From CAZCFB01 sp964511535 (GTDB lineage: Bacteria; Myxococcota_A; Polyangia; GCA-2747355; CAZCFB01): a stretch of DNA of 64,000 nt. The translations under genes and the position numbers were made by a program. The stretch spans positions 1 to 64,000 of the forward strand of contig CAZEFW010000020.1 of assembly GCA_964511535.1 (NCBI GenBank). Direction: 5' to 3'. Position 1 is the first letter of the stretch. Each line of letters begins with the position of its first letter. This document shows, piece after piece, positions 8,684-16,312 of the stretch. The notes beneath the pieces are model-generated. The model saw only the letters and a program-made list of their open reading frames with translations, was not told the origin of the DNA and did not search any database.

Positions 8684-9334
8684 TCAGCGGCTCGAGCCGC
8701 CGGGCCCCTTCTGCTTGTATCGCTCCACCTTGAACAGCGGCTCCATCCTGAACGGCGGCGTGACGATGATGACATGACCGCCGCCCGGCATGGACGGGTC
8801 GTTGAACATGACCTCCCTGGGCGGTTCGGGTACCGACGGGGGCGCGGGCGCGACCTTGGCCTTCTTGCGCGCCTTGCGGGCCAGCTTGCGGCGCGGGGCG
8901 GGCACCGGCGTCGGCTCCTGCTCCACCTCCACCTCCACCGCCGCAACCGGGGCGGGCGTCACGGCGGGCCGCTTGCGTCGCGGCGGCCGCTTGACCTTCT
9001 TCGGCGCTTTCACCGTGGCCCGGGCGCGCTTTTCCTTTTTGGCCACCTCGGCCCGATAATGCTGCACGTAGGCCCAGGTGCCGGTGGCGCCGCCCACCAG
9101 CAGCGCCAGGCCCAGCGCGGCGGCCCAGGTAAGCCGCCAGCCAACGGATCCGCCGCCGGACCGCCCGGCGGCAGGCGCCTGTACGGCGTCCCAGTCCAGC
9201 GGCCTGGTCTGACCAAACGCTGCGGCCTGATCGGCCCTGCGCTGCGACTCATCCCGGGCCCGGTCCAGCCACGGCGCCGGCGTCAGGGTGCCGCCCCTCT
9301 GCTGCTCCTTCATGGTGTCCGTTCGTTCGTTCAT
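8684..9334 (-). CDS. Single-TM Lys/Pro-rich protein, possible anti-sigma factor
   Basis: 216 residues. A cytoplasmic N-terminus (about 1-68) is followed by one TM helix (about 69-90) and a long basic Lys/Arg/Pro/Ala-rich segment reminiscent of TonB linkers. The C-terminal part contains a possible small domain with GGGHVIIVTPPF. The ATG overlaps the stop codon of the sigma gene (ATGA), so translation is probably coupled. Position and topology fit an anti-sigma factor, but no known zinc or anti-sigma motif is visible. That role is inference only. Confidence 0.75.
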   Translation of the reverse strand: MNERTDTMKEQQRGGTLTPAPWLDRARDESQRRADQAAAFGQTRPLDWDAVQAPAAGRSGGGSVGWRLTWAAALGLALLVGGATGTWAYVQHYRAEVAKKEKRARATVKAPKKVKRPPRRKRPAVTPAPVAAVEVEVEQEPTPVPAPRRKLARKARKKAKVAPAPPSVPEPPREVMFNDPSMPGGGHVIIVTPPFRMEPLFKVERYKQKGPGGSSR

Positions 9335-9936
9335 GTCGTCTCACCGCGGCAAAGGGAGGGAGCGGCGCCTGTGTCGGCCTCCGGCTCGTAGCCCATGCTC
9401 TGCAAGATCCGCTTCAGCTTGTTGCGCCCCCGCCTCACCCTGGAGGCCGCCGTGTTGATGGATATCCCCAGTTCGCTCGCCATCTCCGCCAGGCTCAACC
9501 CCTCCAGCTCGAACAGCGCCACCGCCTCCCGCAGCCGCGGCGACAGGCGCCCGAGCGCCTGGTGCACCGCCGCGAGGTGCGGATAGGCCAGGTCCACCGT
9601 CTCCAGCGGACAGGGCACCTGGTCCTCGCGCTCGGGCCGATCCCAGAGCAACCAGAACCGGGTCGCCCGGCGGCGGTGGTGAGTCCGCGCGCGGTTGGTG
9701 GCGATGCGCATCAGCCAGTGGTGCACGGGCGCCTCTCCGCGAAACCTGGCCAGCGACCGGTAAGCCGAGGCGAACACGTCTTGAGCCATGTCCGCCACCG
9801 GCGCGCCAGGCCCGCACAGGTGGACCAGCCGCCTGGTCACCATCGGGTGGTAGCGCAGGTACAGCTCCTCGAAGGCCTCTCTGTCGCCTTCTCGGGCCCT
9901 GCTCACGAGCACCCTGGAGCTGACTTCAGTTGCCAT
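9331..9936 (-). CDS. ECF-type RNA polymerase sigma factor
   Basis: 201 residues. Sigma region 2 shows the pattern REGDREAFEELYLRYHPMV and DMAQDVFASAYRSLARFRGEAPVHHWLMRIATNRA. Region 4 shows LSPRLREAVALFELEGLSLAEMA followed by an HTH with NTAASRVRRGRNKLKR. The frame opens to 9975, but TATAAT overlaps that upstream ATG, so ATG 9936 is chosen. First gene of a three-gene leftward unit with a TM protein and a small secreted protein, the common layout for envelope-stress ECF systems. Confidence 0.93.
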   Translation of the reverse strand: MATEVSSRVLVSRAREGDREAFEELYLRYHPMVTRRLVHLCGPGAPVADMAQDVFASAYRSLARFRGEAPVHHWLMRIATNRARTHHRRRATRFWLLWDRPEREDQVPCPLETVDLAYPHLAAVHQALGRLSPRLREAVALFELEGLSLAEMASELGISINTAASRVRRGRNKLKRILQSMGYEPEADTGAAPSLCRGETT

Positions 9937-9973
9937 CTTTTCCGCCTGCAGGGGATTCAATGCCTCACCTCTC

Positions 9974-9979
9974 ATTATA
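9974..9979 (-). promoter_or_regulatory. Candidate -10 element of the ECF sigma operon
   Basis: A perfect leftward TATAAT overlaps the most upstream ATG of the sigma frame, with no clear TTGACA 16-18 bp away. A regulated or autogenous promoter is possible. It supports the start codon at 9936. Confidence 0.4.
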
Positions 9980-10063
9980 GTACGATGCGCGCGGGGCCCT
10001 GAATTGTCCCTGGCGGGTCGATTTTTTCAGCAGCCACGCGGCAGGGTGGTAAAAAAGAGAGGA

Positions 10064-10459
10064 ATGAGCAGGAACGACGCCAGCCAGCCCGGTCAGGTTC
10101 GAATCCGCGGCAAGATCGCGGCCCCGGACTTCAACGCCGAGGCGTTGCCTTACGATCTGACCCGTGAGGGGGTCAGCCTCTACTGCAACCGCGAGGTCAC
10201 CCCTGGGACCCTGGTGAGCATCACCCTGGCGCTGCTGCTGGGGCAGAACTCGGCCAGCGAGGACCTCCGGCTCACCGGCAAGGTGCTCTGGAGCACCCCG
10301 ATCAAGGACAGCCTGTATCAGCTCGGCGTGCTCTTCACGGGCATGGACGCCAAGCGCATGGGGTACCTGGACATCTTCCTGCGCCTGCTGCAGCAGGAGC
10401 TGGTCATCGACCTGGAGCAGGACGGCTTCGACGACATCGAGCTGACCCCCATCGATTGA
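10064..10459 (+). CDS. PilZ-domain-like protein
   Basis: 131 residues from ATG 10064, preceded by AGAGAGGA. The layout is that of a single PilZ domain: an N-terminal basic strand (VRIRGKI), a DLTREGVSLY segment equivalent to the D/NxSxxG motif, and later strands LTGKVLWS and LYQLGVLFTG. The classical RxxxR c-di-GMP-binding motif is not clear (only RIRGK is present), so nucleotide binding is doubtful. It may be a type of PilZ adaptor. The frame opens upstream to 10004, but the Shine-Dalgarno favours 10064. Divergent from the ECF sigma gene. Confidence 0.75.
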   Translation: MSRNDASQPGQVRIRGKIAAPDFNAEALPYDLTREGVSLYCNREVTPGTLVSITLALLLGQNSASEDLRLTGKVLWSTPIKDSLYQLGVLFTGMDAKRMGYLDIFLRLLQQELVIDLEQDGFDDIELTPID

Positions 10460-10481
10460 GCGGCCCGCTTCATCGCGGAGC

Positions 10482-10775
10482 CTCCGAAGGAGGCGAGCAC
10501 GGGCCGCTCCCCCGGAGGGGCGCTGCAAGTCCGAAGCGATCGGGGCAACAAGGCGAGCACGGCGCGCTCCCCCGGAGGGGCGCTGCACGTCCGAAGCGAT
10601 CGGGGCAGCAAGGCGAGCACGGCGCGCTCCCCCGGAGGGGCGCTGCACGTCCGAAGCGATCGGGGCAGCAAGGCGAGCACGGCGCGCTCCCCCGGAGGGG
10701 CGCTGCACGTCCGAAGCGATCGGGGCAGGAGGCGAGCACGGGCCGCTCCCCCGGAGGGGCGCTGCACGTCCGAAG
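10482..10775. repeat. 60-bp minisatellite, about five copies
   Basis: Five tandem copies of a 60-bp unit start near 10501, 10561, 10621, 10681 and 10740; two middle copies are identical and the last junction lacks one base. A partial copy precedes them. Each copy holds an inverted repeat (GCGCTCCCC, CGGA loop, GGGGCGC) that can fold into a hairpin. The array fills the space between the convergent PilZ and YhaM-like genes. Because 60 is a multiple of 3, spurious 20-residue peptide repeats open in several frames. Confidence 0.95.
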
Positions 10776-10784
10776 GGGCCCGCG

Positions 10785-11789
10785 TTACCCCTTCTTGTCC
10801 CCCCGGTACATGTACCGGTCGAACTGGGGCAGGAACGCCGTCCACTCCGAATCGCCAGCCTGAGAGAAAACGTCCCTCAGCTGGGCCAGGGTGCTGTCCA
10901 GCTCGTCCGCGCGATGGACGATGAGCGCCTCCACCGTCTTGGGGCGCTTGGGTGAGCCATGCTCGAGGCGGCCGTGATGTGCGGCCACCAGGTGGCGTAC
11001 CTGTACTGCCAGCTGCTCCGGGAAGCCGTCCAGGCCGGCCAGCCGCGCGTCCAGATCGCGCAGGCCGAGCAGCAGGTGGCCCAGCAGGCGTCCCTCGGTG
11101 GTGTAGTCGAACCGCCCGTCCGGGGAGAGCTCCTGGACCTTGCCCAGGTCGTGCAGGAAGGCTCCCATCAGACACAGGTCGCGGTTGACCAGGCCCGGCA
11201 TGGCCTCGGCGTAGTGCTCACAGATCCGGTCGGACAGCTGCATTACAGACACCGTGTGTGCCAGCAGCCCCCCGCGGAAGGCGTGGTGGATTCGCCTGGC
11301 CGCTGGCGACACCATCAGCCGCTCCATGAACGGCTCATCATCGGTGTACGCCGCCGCCAGCCCGCGCAGGTGCGCATCCTGCAGGCTCTGGAGCAACGCC
11401 TGCAGCGCCCGAAGTGAGGCCGCAGGATCGGTCGCGCCCACGGGCTGCAGCTCCTCCGGATCCCGCGCGCCGGGCGCAGCGGGCGCGATGCTTCGCAGGT
11501 GCAGCTGCAGACGCCCCTGGAAGCGGTTCACCTTGCCGGCCACGGTGATCGCGTCCCCCTCTTCGAAGGCCTGCGCCTGCTCCGCCGCGCGATCCCACAG
11601 CATCGCCTCCACCTCACCGGTGTTGTCCGCAAGCACCAGGGCCATGTAGGGGCGCTCGTTACGATCGGTGAGCATGCGCCTCGACTTGCAAAGGTAGGTC
11701 CCCTTGACCTTGCTGCCCTCCGTGAGGGCGCTCACCGGGGTAGAAGCATCACCGGCCACGATCAGTCTCCTGTAGCTCTGAGGAGCCAC
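10785..11789 (-). CDS. YhaM-like 3'-5' exoribonuclease (OB fold + HD domain)
   Basis: 334 residues from GTG 11789, which has AGGAGGG 7 nt upstream; the longer TTG start at 11819 lacks this. An OB-fold nucleic-acid-binding domain (about 20-110: KVKGTYLCKSRR, ITVAGKVNRFQGRLQL) is followed by an HD phosphohydrolase domain. The HD domain has HHAFRGGLLAHT, the metal-binding FLHDLGK, GHLLLG, and HHGRLEHGSPKRPKTVEA. This order and the motif spacing match YhaM/CBF1-type RNases that trim RNA 3' ends. It converges on the PilZ gene across the minisatellite. Confidence 0.88.
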   Translation of the reverse strand: MAPQSYRRLIVAGDASTPVSALTEGSKVKGTYLCKSRRMLTDRNERPYMALVLADNTGEVEAMLWDRAAEQAQAFEEGDAITVAGKVNRFQGRLQLHLRSIAPAAPGARDPEELQPVGATDPAASLRALQALLQSLQDAHLRGLAAAYTDDEPFMERLMVSPAARRIHHAFRGGLLAHTVSVMQLSDRICEHYAEAMPGLVNRDLCLMGAFLHDLGKVQELSPDGRFDYTTEGRLLGHLLLGLRDLDARLAGLDGFPEQLAVQVRHLVAAHHGRLEHGSPKRPKTVEALIVHRADELDSTLAQLRDVFSQAGDSEWTAFLPQFDRYMYRGDKKG

Positions 11790-11945
11790 ATGGTGACCCT
11801 CCTGCGTGCCGGAGCGCAACCTGCTTTTTGCATGTTGAAAGTGGCCCTGGCCCGCCCGGTCTGCTATATCCAGGGCGTTCCCAAAACCAGTTACTGTGGC
11901 ATGGAGATTGCTAGTAACCGGGCAAAACCTCAGGAAGGGTGCACG

Positions 11946-12140
11946 ATGTCATCTCTGCTGACACAAGTTGGAATCAACGCCGAGCATGATAAGGCTCTGA
12001 AAATCATTGCAAAATCTCTGTTCCGCGAGCTGAAAGAGAACGGATACGATCCCCGCGAGATCGTCTCTGTCAGCACTGAACTGATCAGTCTTGTCACATC
12101 AGATATCCGTACGGGACGCCGCGGCGCGGTGGCCCAGTAA
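11946..12140 (+). CDS. Small conserved-looking protein of unknown function
   Basis: 64 residues, start ATG 11946 with AGGAAGGG upstream. Mostly helical, with the core AEHDKALKIIAKSLFRELKE followed by GYDPREIVSVSTELISLVT and a basic tail. No known domain is recognised. Codon use and a good ribosome-binding site support it as real. It lies alone between the YhaM-like gene and gap. It may be a small regulator or structural protein; there is no basis to choose. Confidence 0.7.
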   Translation: MSSLLTQVGINAEHDKALKIIAKSLFRELKENGYDPREIVSVSTELISLVTSDIRTGRRGAVAQ

Positions 12141-12503
12141 GCGAGGACTCTCCCGCAGTATCCAAAAATCTCCTTTTATTTCGATATCTTGAGAGGGCTC
12201 CAGCAAGAATGGAATCCAGGTGGACAGGACCGTGGCGCACCAGGGTGAGGTGTTATGTCAACACTGTTGTAATTCCGCCACACCCGTTGCGAACCTCGAC
12301 ACCTCCACTTTCCTTGCCTGAAAAATGGCCCGGACAGGCATTTTCGGCCTGGCGCGGGCAGTTTTAGTCACTATATACATGTAGGCGTGATTGGCCGATG
12401 CGGGTGATGCCCCCCCGGGCGGCCCTCATGCCGCACGGATAAACCCGGTCAAACAACTCTACCAACCAACTCCCCCAACGGGAAAATGTACGGAGGATAG
12501 AAA
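12141..12503. other. Intergenic region upstream of gap
   Basis: 363 bases without a supported gene. The middle is AT-richer than the surroundings (TATATACA at about 12372-12379), which could hold the -10 element of the glycolytic operon, but no convincing -35 box lies at the right distance. No terminator with a T-run was seen after the 64-aa gene. Confidence 0.5.
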
Positions 12504-13511
12504 ATGGTTCGCGTAGCCATCAATGGTTTCGGACGGATTGGACGGTGTGTAGCCCGCGTGGCCAACGCCAGCGACTCTAACCTGGAGATCGTGGCGGTCA
12601 ACGACCTCACCGATGACAAGACCCTGGCCCACCTGCTGAAGTACGACTCGGTTCACCGGCACTTCGACGGCACGGTGGAGTCCGAGGAGGGCGCCCTGAT
12701 CATCAACGGCAAGCGCGTGGCCTCCTTCGCCGAGCGTGACCCGGCCAAGCTGCCCTGGAAGGACCTCGGCGTGGACATCGTGCTCGAGAGCACCGGCGTG
12801 TTCCGCACCCAGGAGAAGGCGAGCCTGCACCTGCAGGCCGGCGCCAAGAAGGTGCTGCTCAGCGCCCCGGGCAAGGGCGAGATCGACGGCACGTTCTGCA
12901 TCGGCATCAACGACGACGAGTACGACGCCGCCTCCATGAACGTCATCAGCAACGCCTCTTGCACCACCAACTGCCTGGCCCCTGTGGCCAAGGTGCTGCA
13001 CGAGAACTGGGGCATCGAGCGCGGCCTGATGACCACCATCCACTCCTACACCTCCAGCCAGCGCATCCTCGACTTCCCGCACAGCGACCTGCGCCGGGCC
13101 CGCGCCTGCGCGGTGAGCATGATCCCCACCAGCACCGGCGCGGCCAAGGCCATCGGCCTGGTGCTGCCGGAGCTCAACGGCAAGCTCGACGGCATGTCGA
13201 TCCGCGTGCCGACCCCCAACGTCTCCCTGGTGGACCTGGTGGTGAACCTGGAGAAGGGGACCTCCATCGAGGAGGTGAACAACGCCATGATCGAGGCCGC
13301 CAACGGCCCGCTCAAGGGCGTGATGAAGGCGGTGGACGAGCCGCTGGTCTCCATCGACTTCCTCAGCGAGAGCCACTCGTCCTGCGTGGACCTCGACACC
13401 ACCATGATCAGCGGCGACAGGACCCTCAAGGTCCTCGCCTGGTACGACAACGAGTACGGCTACTCCGCCCGCCTGTGGGACCTGGCCAAGCTCGTCGGCA
13501 GCAAGCTGTAA
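12504..13511 (+). CDS. gap: Glyceraldehyde-3-phosphate dehydrogenase, type I
   Basis: 335 residues, the usual length. Oxidises glyceraldehyde 3-phosphate to 1,3-bisphosphoglycerate with NAD+. The N-terminal Rossmann signature is AINGFGRIGR. The catalytic Cys153 lies in SNASCTTNCLAP, with the active-site His in the following TIHSYTSSQ segment and the C-terminal WYDNEYGYS. GGAGG sits 8 nt upstream of the ATG. It begins the gap-pgk-tpiA-secG run on the same strand, with a heptamer repeat in the 68-nt gap to pgk. Confidence 0.98.
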   Translation: MVRVAINGFGRIGRCVARVANASDSNLEIVAVNDLTDDKTLAHLLKYDSVHRHFDGTVESEEGALIINGKRVASFAERDPAKLPWKDLGVDIVLESTGVFRTQEKASLHLQAGAKKVLLSAPGKGEIDGTFCIGINDDEYDAASMNVISNASCTTNCLAPVAKVLHENWGIERGLMTTIHSYTSSQRILDFPHSDLRRARACAVSMIPTSTGAAKAIGLVLPELNGKLDGMSIRVPTPNVSLVDLVVNLEKGTSIEEVNNAMIEAANGPLKGVMKAVDEPLVSIDFLSESHSSCVDLDTTMISGDRTLKVLAWYDNEYGYSARLWDLAKLVGSKL

Positions 13512-13521
13512 GGGCGACTGG

Positions 13522-13560
13522 CCCTCAAGCCTCAAGCCTCAAGCCTCAGGCCTCAAGCCT
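13522..13560. repeat. Heptamer tandem repeat between gap and pgk
   Basis: Five copies of CTCAAGC with one CTCAGGC variant, filling most of the gap between the gap stop codon and the pgk ribosome-binding site. The array sits inside an apparent operon. Confidence 0.9.
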
Positions 13561-13579
13561 GACTCCGAAGGAGTCCATG

Positions 13580-14767
13580 ATGACCATCAAGTGGGTAGAC
13601 GAGATCCCTCTGTCCGGGAAGCGTGTCTTCATCCGGGTCGACTTCAACGTGCCGCTCGACGGTGAGCAGAACATCACCGACGACAACCGCATCCGCGCCG
13701 CGCTGCCCACCATCAGGTACGTCCTGGAGCAGGGCGGGCTGCCGATCCTCGCCTCGCACCTGGGTCGCCCCAAGGGGCAGGTGGTGGAGACGCTGCGCAT
13801 GGAGCCCGTGGGCGCGCGGCTCGCCGAGCTGCTGGGCGGCGACCACGTCGTCAAGGTCACCGACGAGGTGGTGGGCGACGGGGTGCGCAAGGTCGTGGCC
13901 GACATGGTCGCCGGCGAGGTCGTGCTGCTGGAGAACCTGCGGTTCGAGGCAGGCGAGAAGAAGAACCACGAGGCGCTGGGCAAGGAGCTGGCGGCGCTGG
14001 CGGACGTCTACGTCAACGACGCGTTCGGCACCTGCCACCGGGCCCACGCCTCCATGGTGGGGCTCATCCCGCACCTCGAGGTGAAGGCGGGCGGCTTCCT
14101 GATCAAGAAAGAGGTCGAGTGCCTCGGGCGGCTGCTGGGCGATGTGGACCGGCCCTACGCGGCGCTGCTGGGCGGCGCCAAGGTGAAGGACAAGATCGCG
14201 GTACTCGACAACCTGGTGCCGCGGGTAGACGCCCTGATCATCGGCGGGGCCATGTCCAACACCTTCATCAAGGCGCGCGGCGGCAATCTGGGCGCCTCGA
14301 GGGTGGAGGACGAGAGCCTCGACGCGGCCCGGCGCATCCTGGCAGCCGCGGCGGATCGTGGGGTGGAGGTGCTGCTGCCCGAGGACGCGCTGGCGGCCGA
14401 CGGGCTGGACGCCGCCGAGGGCCAGGTCGTGCTGGCGGCCAAGGTGCCGGCGGACCTGATGGCGCTGGACATCGGGCCGGCCACGGTGGAGCGGTACGCG
14501 GCGAAGCTGCGCGAGACGAAGACCGTGTTCTGGAACGGGCCGATGGGCGTGTTCGAGAAGGCGCCCTTCGCCGTGGGCACCATGGCCATGGCCAAGGCCA
14601 TGACCGAGAACGAGGCCTTCACGGTTGTGGGCGGCGGGGACTCGGCGTCTGCGGTGAAGCAGAGCGGTGAGGCGGACAAAATCGACCATATCTCGACCGG
14701 CGGCGGCGCCTCCCTGGAGTTCGTCCAGGGCAGCACCCTCCCCGGCCTGGCTGCCCTGGAAGGTTAA
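13580..14767 (+). CDS. pgk: Phosphoglycerate kinase
   Basis: 395 residues, full length. Transfers phosphate from 1,3-bisphosphoglycerate to ADP. The N-terminal substrate domain carries RVDFNVPLD and SHLGRPKG. The C-terminal nucleotide domain carries KVKDKIAVLDNL, FWNGPMGVFE, GGGDSASAV and STGGGASLEF. AAGGAG is 6 nt before the second of two adjacent ATGs (13577, 13580), so 13580 is used. tpiA follows 16 nt downstream. Confidence 0.98.
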   Translation: MTIKWVDEIPLSGKRVFIRVDFNVPLDGEQNITDDNRIRAALPTIRYVLEQGGLPILASHLGRPKGQVVETLRMEPVGARLAELLGGDHVVKVTDEVVGDGVRKVVADMVAGEVVLLENLRFEAGEKKNHEALGKELAALADVYVNDAFGTCHRAHASMVGLIPHLEVKAGGFLIKKEVECLGRLLGDVDRPYAALLGGAKVKDKIAVLDNLVPRVDALIIGGAMSNTFIKARGGNLGASRVEDESLDAARRILAAAADRGVEVLLPEDALAADGLDAAEGQVVLAAKVPADLMALDIGPATVERYAAKLRETKTVFWNGPMGVFEKAPFAVGTMAMAKAMTENEAFTVVGGGDSASAVKQSGEADKIDHISTGGGASLEFVQGSTLPGLAALEG

Positions 14768-14783
14768 GGGAGGAGGAACCGAA

Positions 14784-15542
14784 ATGACCACGCGCAAGCC
14801 GATCATCGTCGGCAACTGGAAGCTGAACAAGACCATCACCGAGGCCGTGGACCTGGCCACCGCAGTGCGCAACGCCGCGGGGGGCATCAAGGACATCGAG
14901 GTCGGCATCTCTCCCACTTATGTGGCGCTGCCCGCGGTGGCGAAGCGACTCGAGGGGAGCAACGTCATCCTGGCGGCGCAGGACTGCTACGTGGAGGATT
15001 GCGGCGCCTACACCGGCGAGATCTCCGCGCCGCTGCTGGCCGACGTGGGCTGCACGCATGTCATCGTGGGCCACTCCGAGCGGCGGCAGTACTTCAACGA
15101 GACCGACCAGGTCGTAAACAAGAAGGTGCACGCGGTGCTCCGGTCGAGCCTGACCCCGATCCTGTGCATCGGCGAGCTGCTGAGCGAGCGTGAGGCGGGC
15201 AACACCTTCGACGTGGTCAAGCGCCAGCTGCTGGGCGGGCTGGAGGGCGTAGACAAGGCGCAGGTCGCCGAGCTGGTGGTGGCCTACGAGCCGGTTTGGG
15301 CCATCGGCACTGGAAAGGTGGCCACCACGGCCCAGGCCCAGGAGGTGCACGAGTACCTGCGCGGGCTGCTCAAGGAGCACTACGAGGACGCCGGGGACGA
15401 GGTCAGGATTCAATACGGCGGCAGCGTGAAGGGCGACAACGCCAGCGGCTTGATGGCCCAGCCCGACATCGACGGCGCCCTGGTGGGCGGCGCGAGCCTG
15501 CAGGCCGAAAGCTTTGTTGACATTCTGAGATACAACCGCTAA
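14784..15542 (+). CDS. tpiA: Triosephosphate isomerase
   Basis: 252 residues. Interconverts dihydroxyacetone phosphate and glyceraldehyde 3-phosphate. Catalytic Lys13 (GNWKLN), His97 (GHSERR) and Glu169 (AYEPVWAIGTGK, mobile loop 6) are all present, as is the phosphate-binding YGGSVK. The start has a strong GGAGGA ribosome-binding site. It lies between pgk and secG on the same strand, 13 nt before secG, a conserved bacterial order. Confidence 0.98.
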   Translation: MTTRKPIIVGNWKLNKTITEAVDLATAVRNAAGGIKDIEVGISPTYVALPAVAKRLEGSNVILAAQDCYVEDCGAYTGEISAPLLADVGCTHVIVGHSERRQYFNETDQVVNKKVHAVLRSSLTPILCIGELLSEREAGNTFDVVKRQLLGGLEGVDKAQVAELVVAYEPVWAIGTGKVATTAQAQEVHEYLRGLLKEHYEDAGDEVRIQYGGSVKGDNASGLMAQPDIDGALVGGASLQAESFVDILRYNR

Positions 15543-15555
15543 ATCTCTGCTCCTT

Positions 15556-16203
15556 ATGGAAACCCTGGTTACAGTAGTTCACGTCTTCACCTGCCTCTTT
15601 CTGATCATCGTCATCCTGCTCCAGGCTGGGAAGGGTGGCGGCATGGGCGCGGCCTTCGGCGGCGGCGGCGGCGGCGCAGTGTTTGGCGGCCGCGGCGCGG
15701 CCACCTTCCTGACCAAGCTCACTGCCATCATGGCCGGCGTCTTCATGCTGACCTCCATCACCCTGGCCTACTTCGCGAGCCACCATGATGACGACAAGCT
15801 CAAGGCGAGGTCCGCCGAGATAGAGCGCAAGGCCAAGGAAGCCAAGGAAAAGCGCATGGCCGAGCGCAAGGCCAAGGCGGCCAAGGAGAAGGCCGAGGCA
15901 GCCAAGAAGTCGGCCGACGAGGCCGGCGAGAAGGCAGCCGCGGCCGGCGCCGCAGCCGCGGGGGGCGCTGAGCCCGCCGAGGGTGAGAAGCCCGCCGAGG
16001 GTGAGAAGCCCGCCGAGGGTGAGAAGCCCGCCGAGGGCGCAAAGCCTGCCGAAGGTGAGAAGCCCGCCGAGGGTGCCAAGCCCGCCGAGGGCGCCAAGCC
16101 CGCAGAGGGCGCCAAGCCCGCCGAGGGTGAAAAGCCGGCCGAGCCCAAGGCCGAGCCCCAGCCCAAGCCGGAGCCTCAGCCCAAGCCGGAGCCGAAGCCG
16201 TAG
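15556..16203 (+). CDS. secG: Preprotein translocase SecG with long repeat extension
   Basis: 215 residues against about 75-120 in usual SecG. The N-terminal 75 residues are a normal SecG: TM1 (about 5-23), a Gly-rich loop with GKGGGMGAAFGGG and TM2 (about 55-73). A charged Lys/Glu/Ala helix follows (about 80-135). Then come nine or so copies of a six-residue PAEG(E/A)K motif and a Pro/Lys/Glu tail. The core helps the SecYEG channel move proteins across the inner membrane. The tail lies outside known SecG function and may reach into the periplasm or bind another factor. It follows tpiA as in many genomes. Confidence 0.92.
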   Translation: METLVTVVHVFTCLFLIIVILLQAGKGGGMGAAFGGGGGGAVFGGRGAATFLTKLTAIMAGVFMLTSITLAYFASHHDDDKLKARSAEIERKAKEAKEKRMAERKAKAAKEKAEAAKKSADEAGEKAAAAGAAAAGGAEPAEGEKPAEGEKPAEGEKPAEGAKPAEGEKPAEGAKPAEGAKPAEGAKPAEGEKPAEPKAEPQPKPEPQPKPEPKP

Positions 16204-16239
16204 GGTTCAGGTCTCTCCCCTCTCCCCGGGGAGCCATTT

Positions 16240-16270
16240 TCCTCAAGTCTCAAGCCTCGAGTCTCAAGCC
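16240..16270. repeat. Heptamer-type repeat upstream of dapF
   Basis: Four degenerate copies of the CTCAAGC-type heptamer (CTCAAGT, CTCAAGC, CTCGAGT, CTCAAGC) between secG and dapF. A GC palindrome CTCCCCGGGGAG lies just before it (about 16219-16230) and could act as a weak terminator. Confidence 0.8.
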
Positions 16271-16312
16271 TTGCTACTATTGCGTCCGGACTTTCGGAAG
16301 CAAGCACTCGCC

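Noticed and set aside
10482..10775. Possible CRISPR array
   Set aside because: The 60-bp copies are contiguous with no variable spacers, and no cas genes are present.
10318..10863. Frames through the 60-bp minisatellite giving 20-residue peptide repeats on both strands
   Set aside because: A repeat length divisible by three opens several frames at once; none has a ribosome-binding site or a plausible protein sequence.
11499..11945. N-terminal extension of the 64-residue protein
   Set aside because: It is antisense to the YhaM-like gene; ATG 11946 has its own AGGAAGGG site.
12959..13579. Upstream extension of pgk across the gap gene
   Set aside because: The open frame overlaps gap out of frame; pgk homology and an AAGGAG ribosome-binding site begin at 13577-13580.
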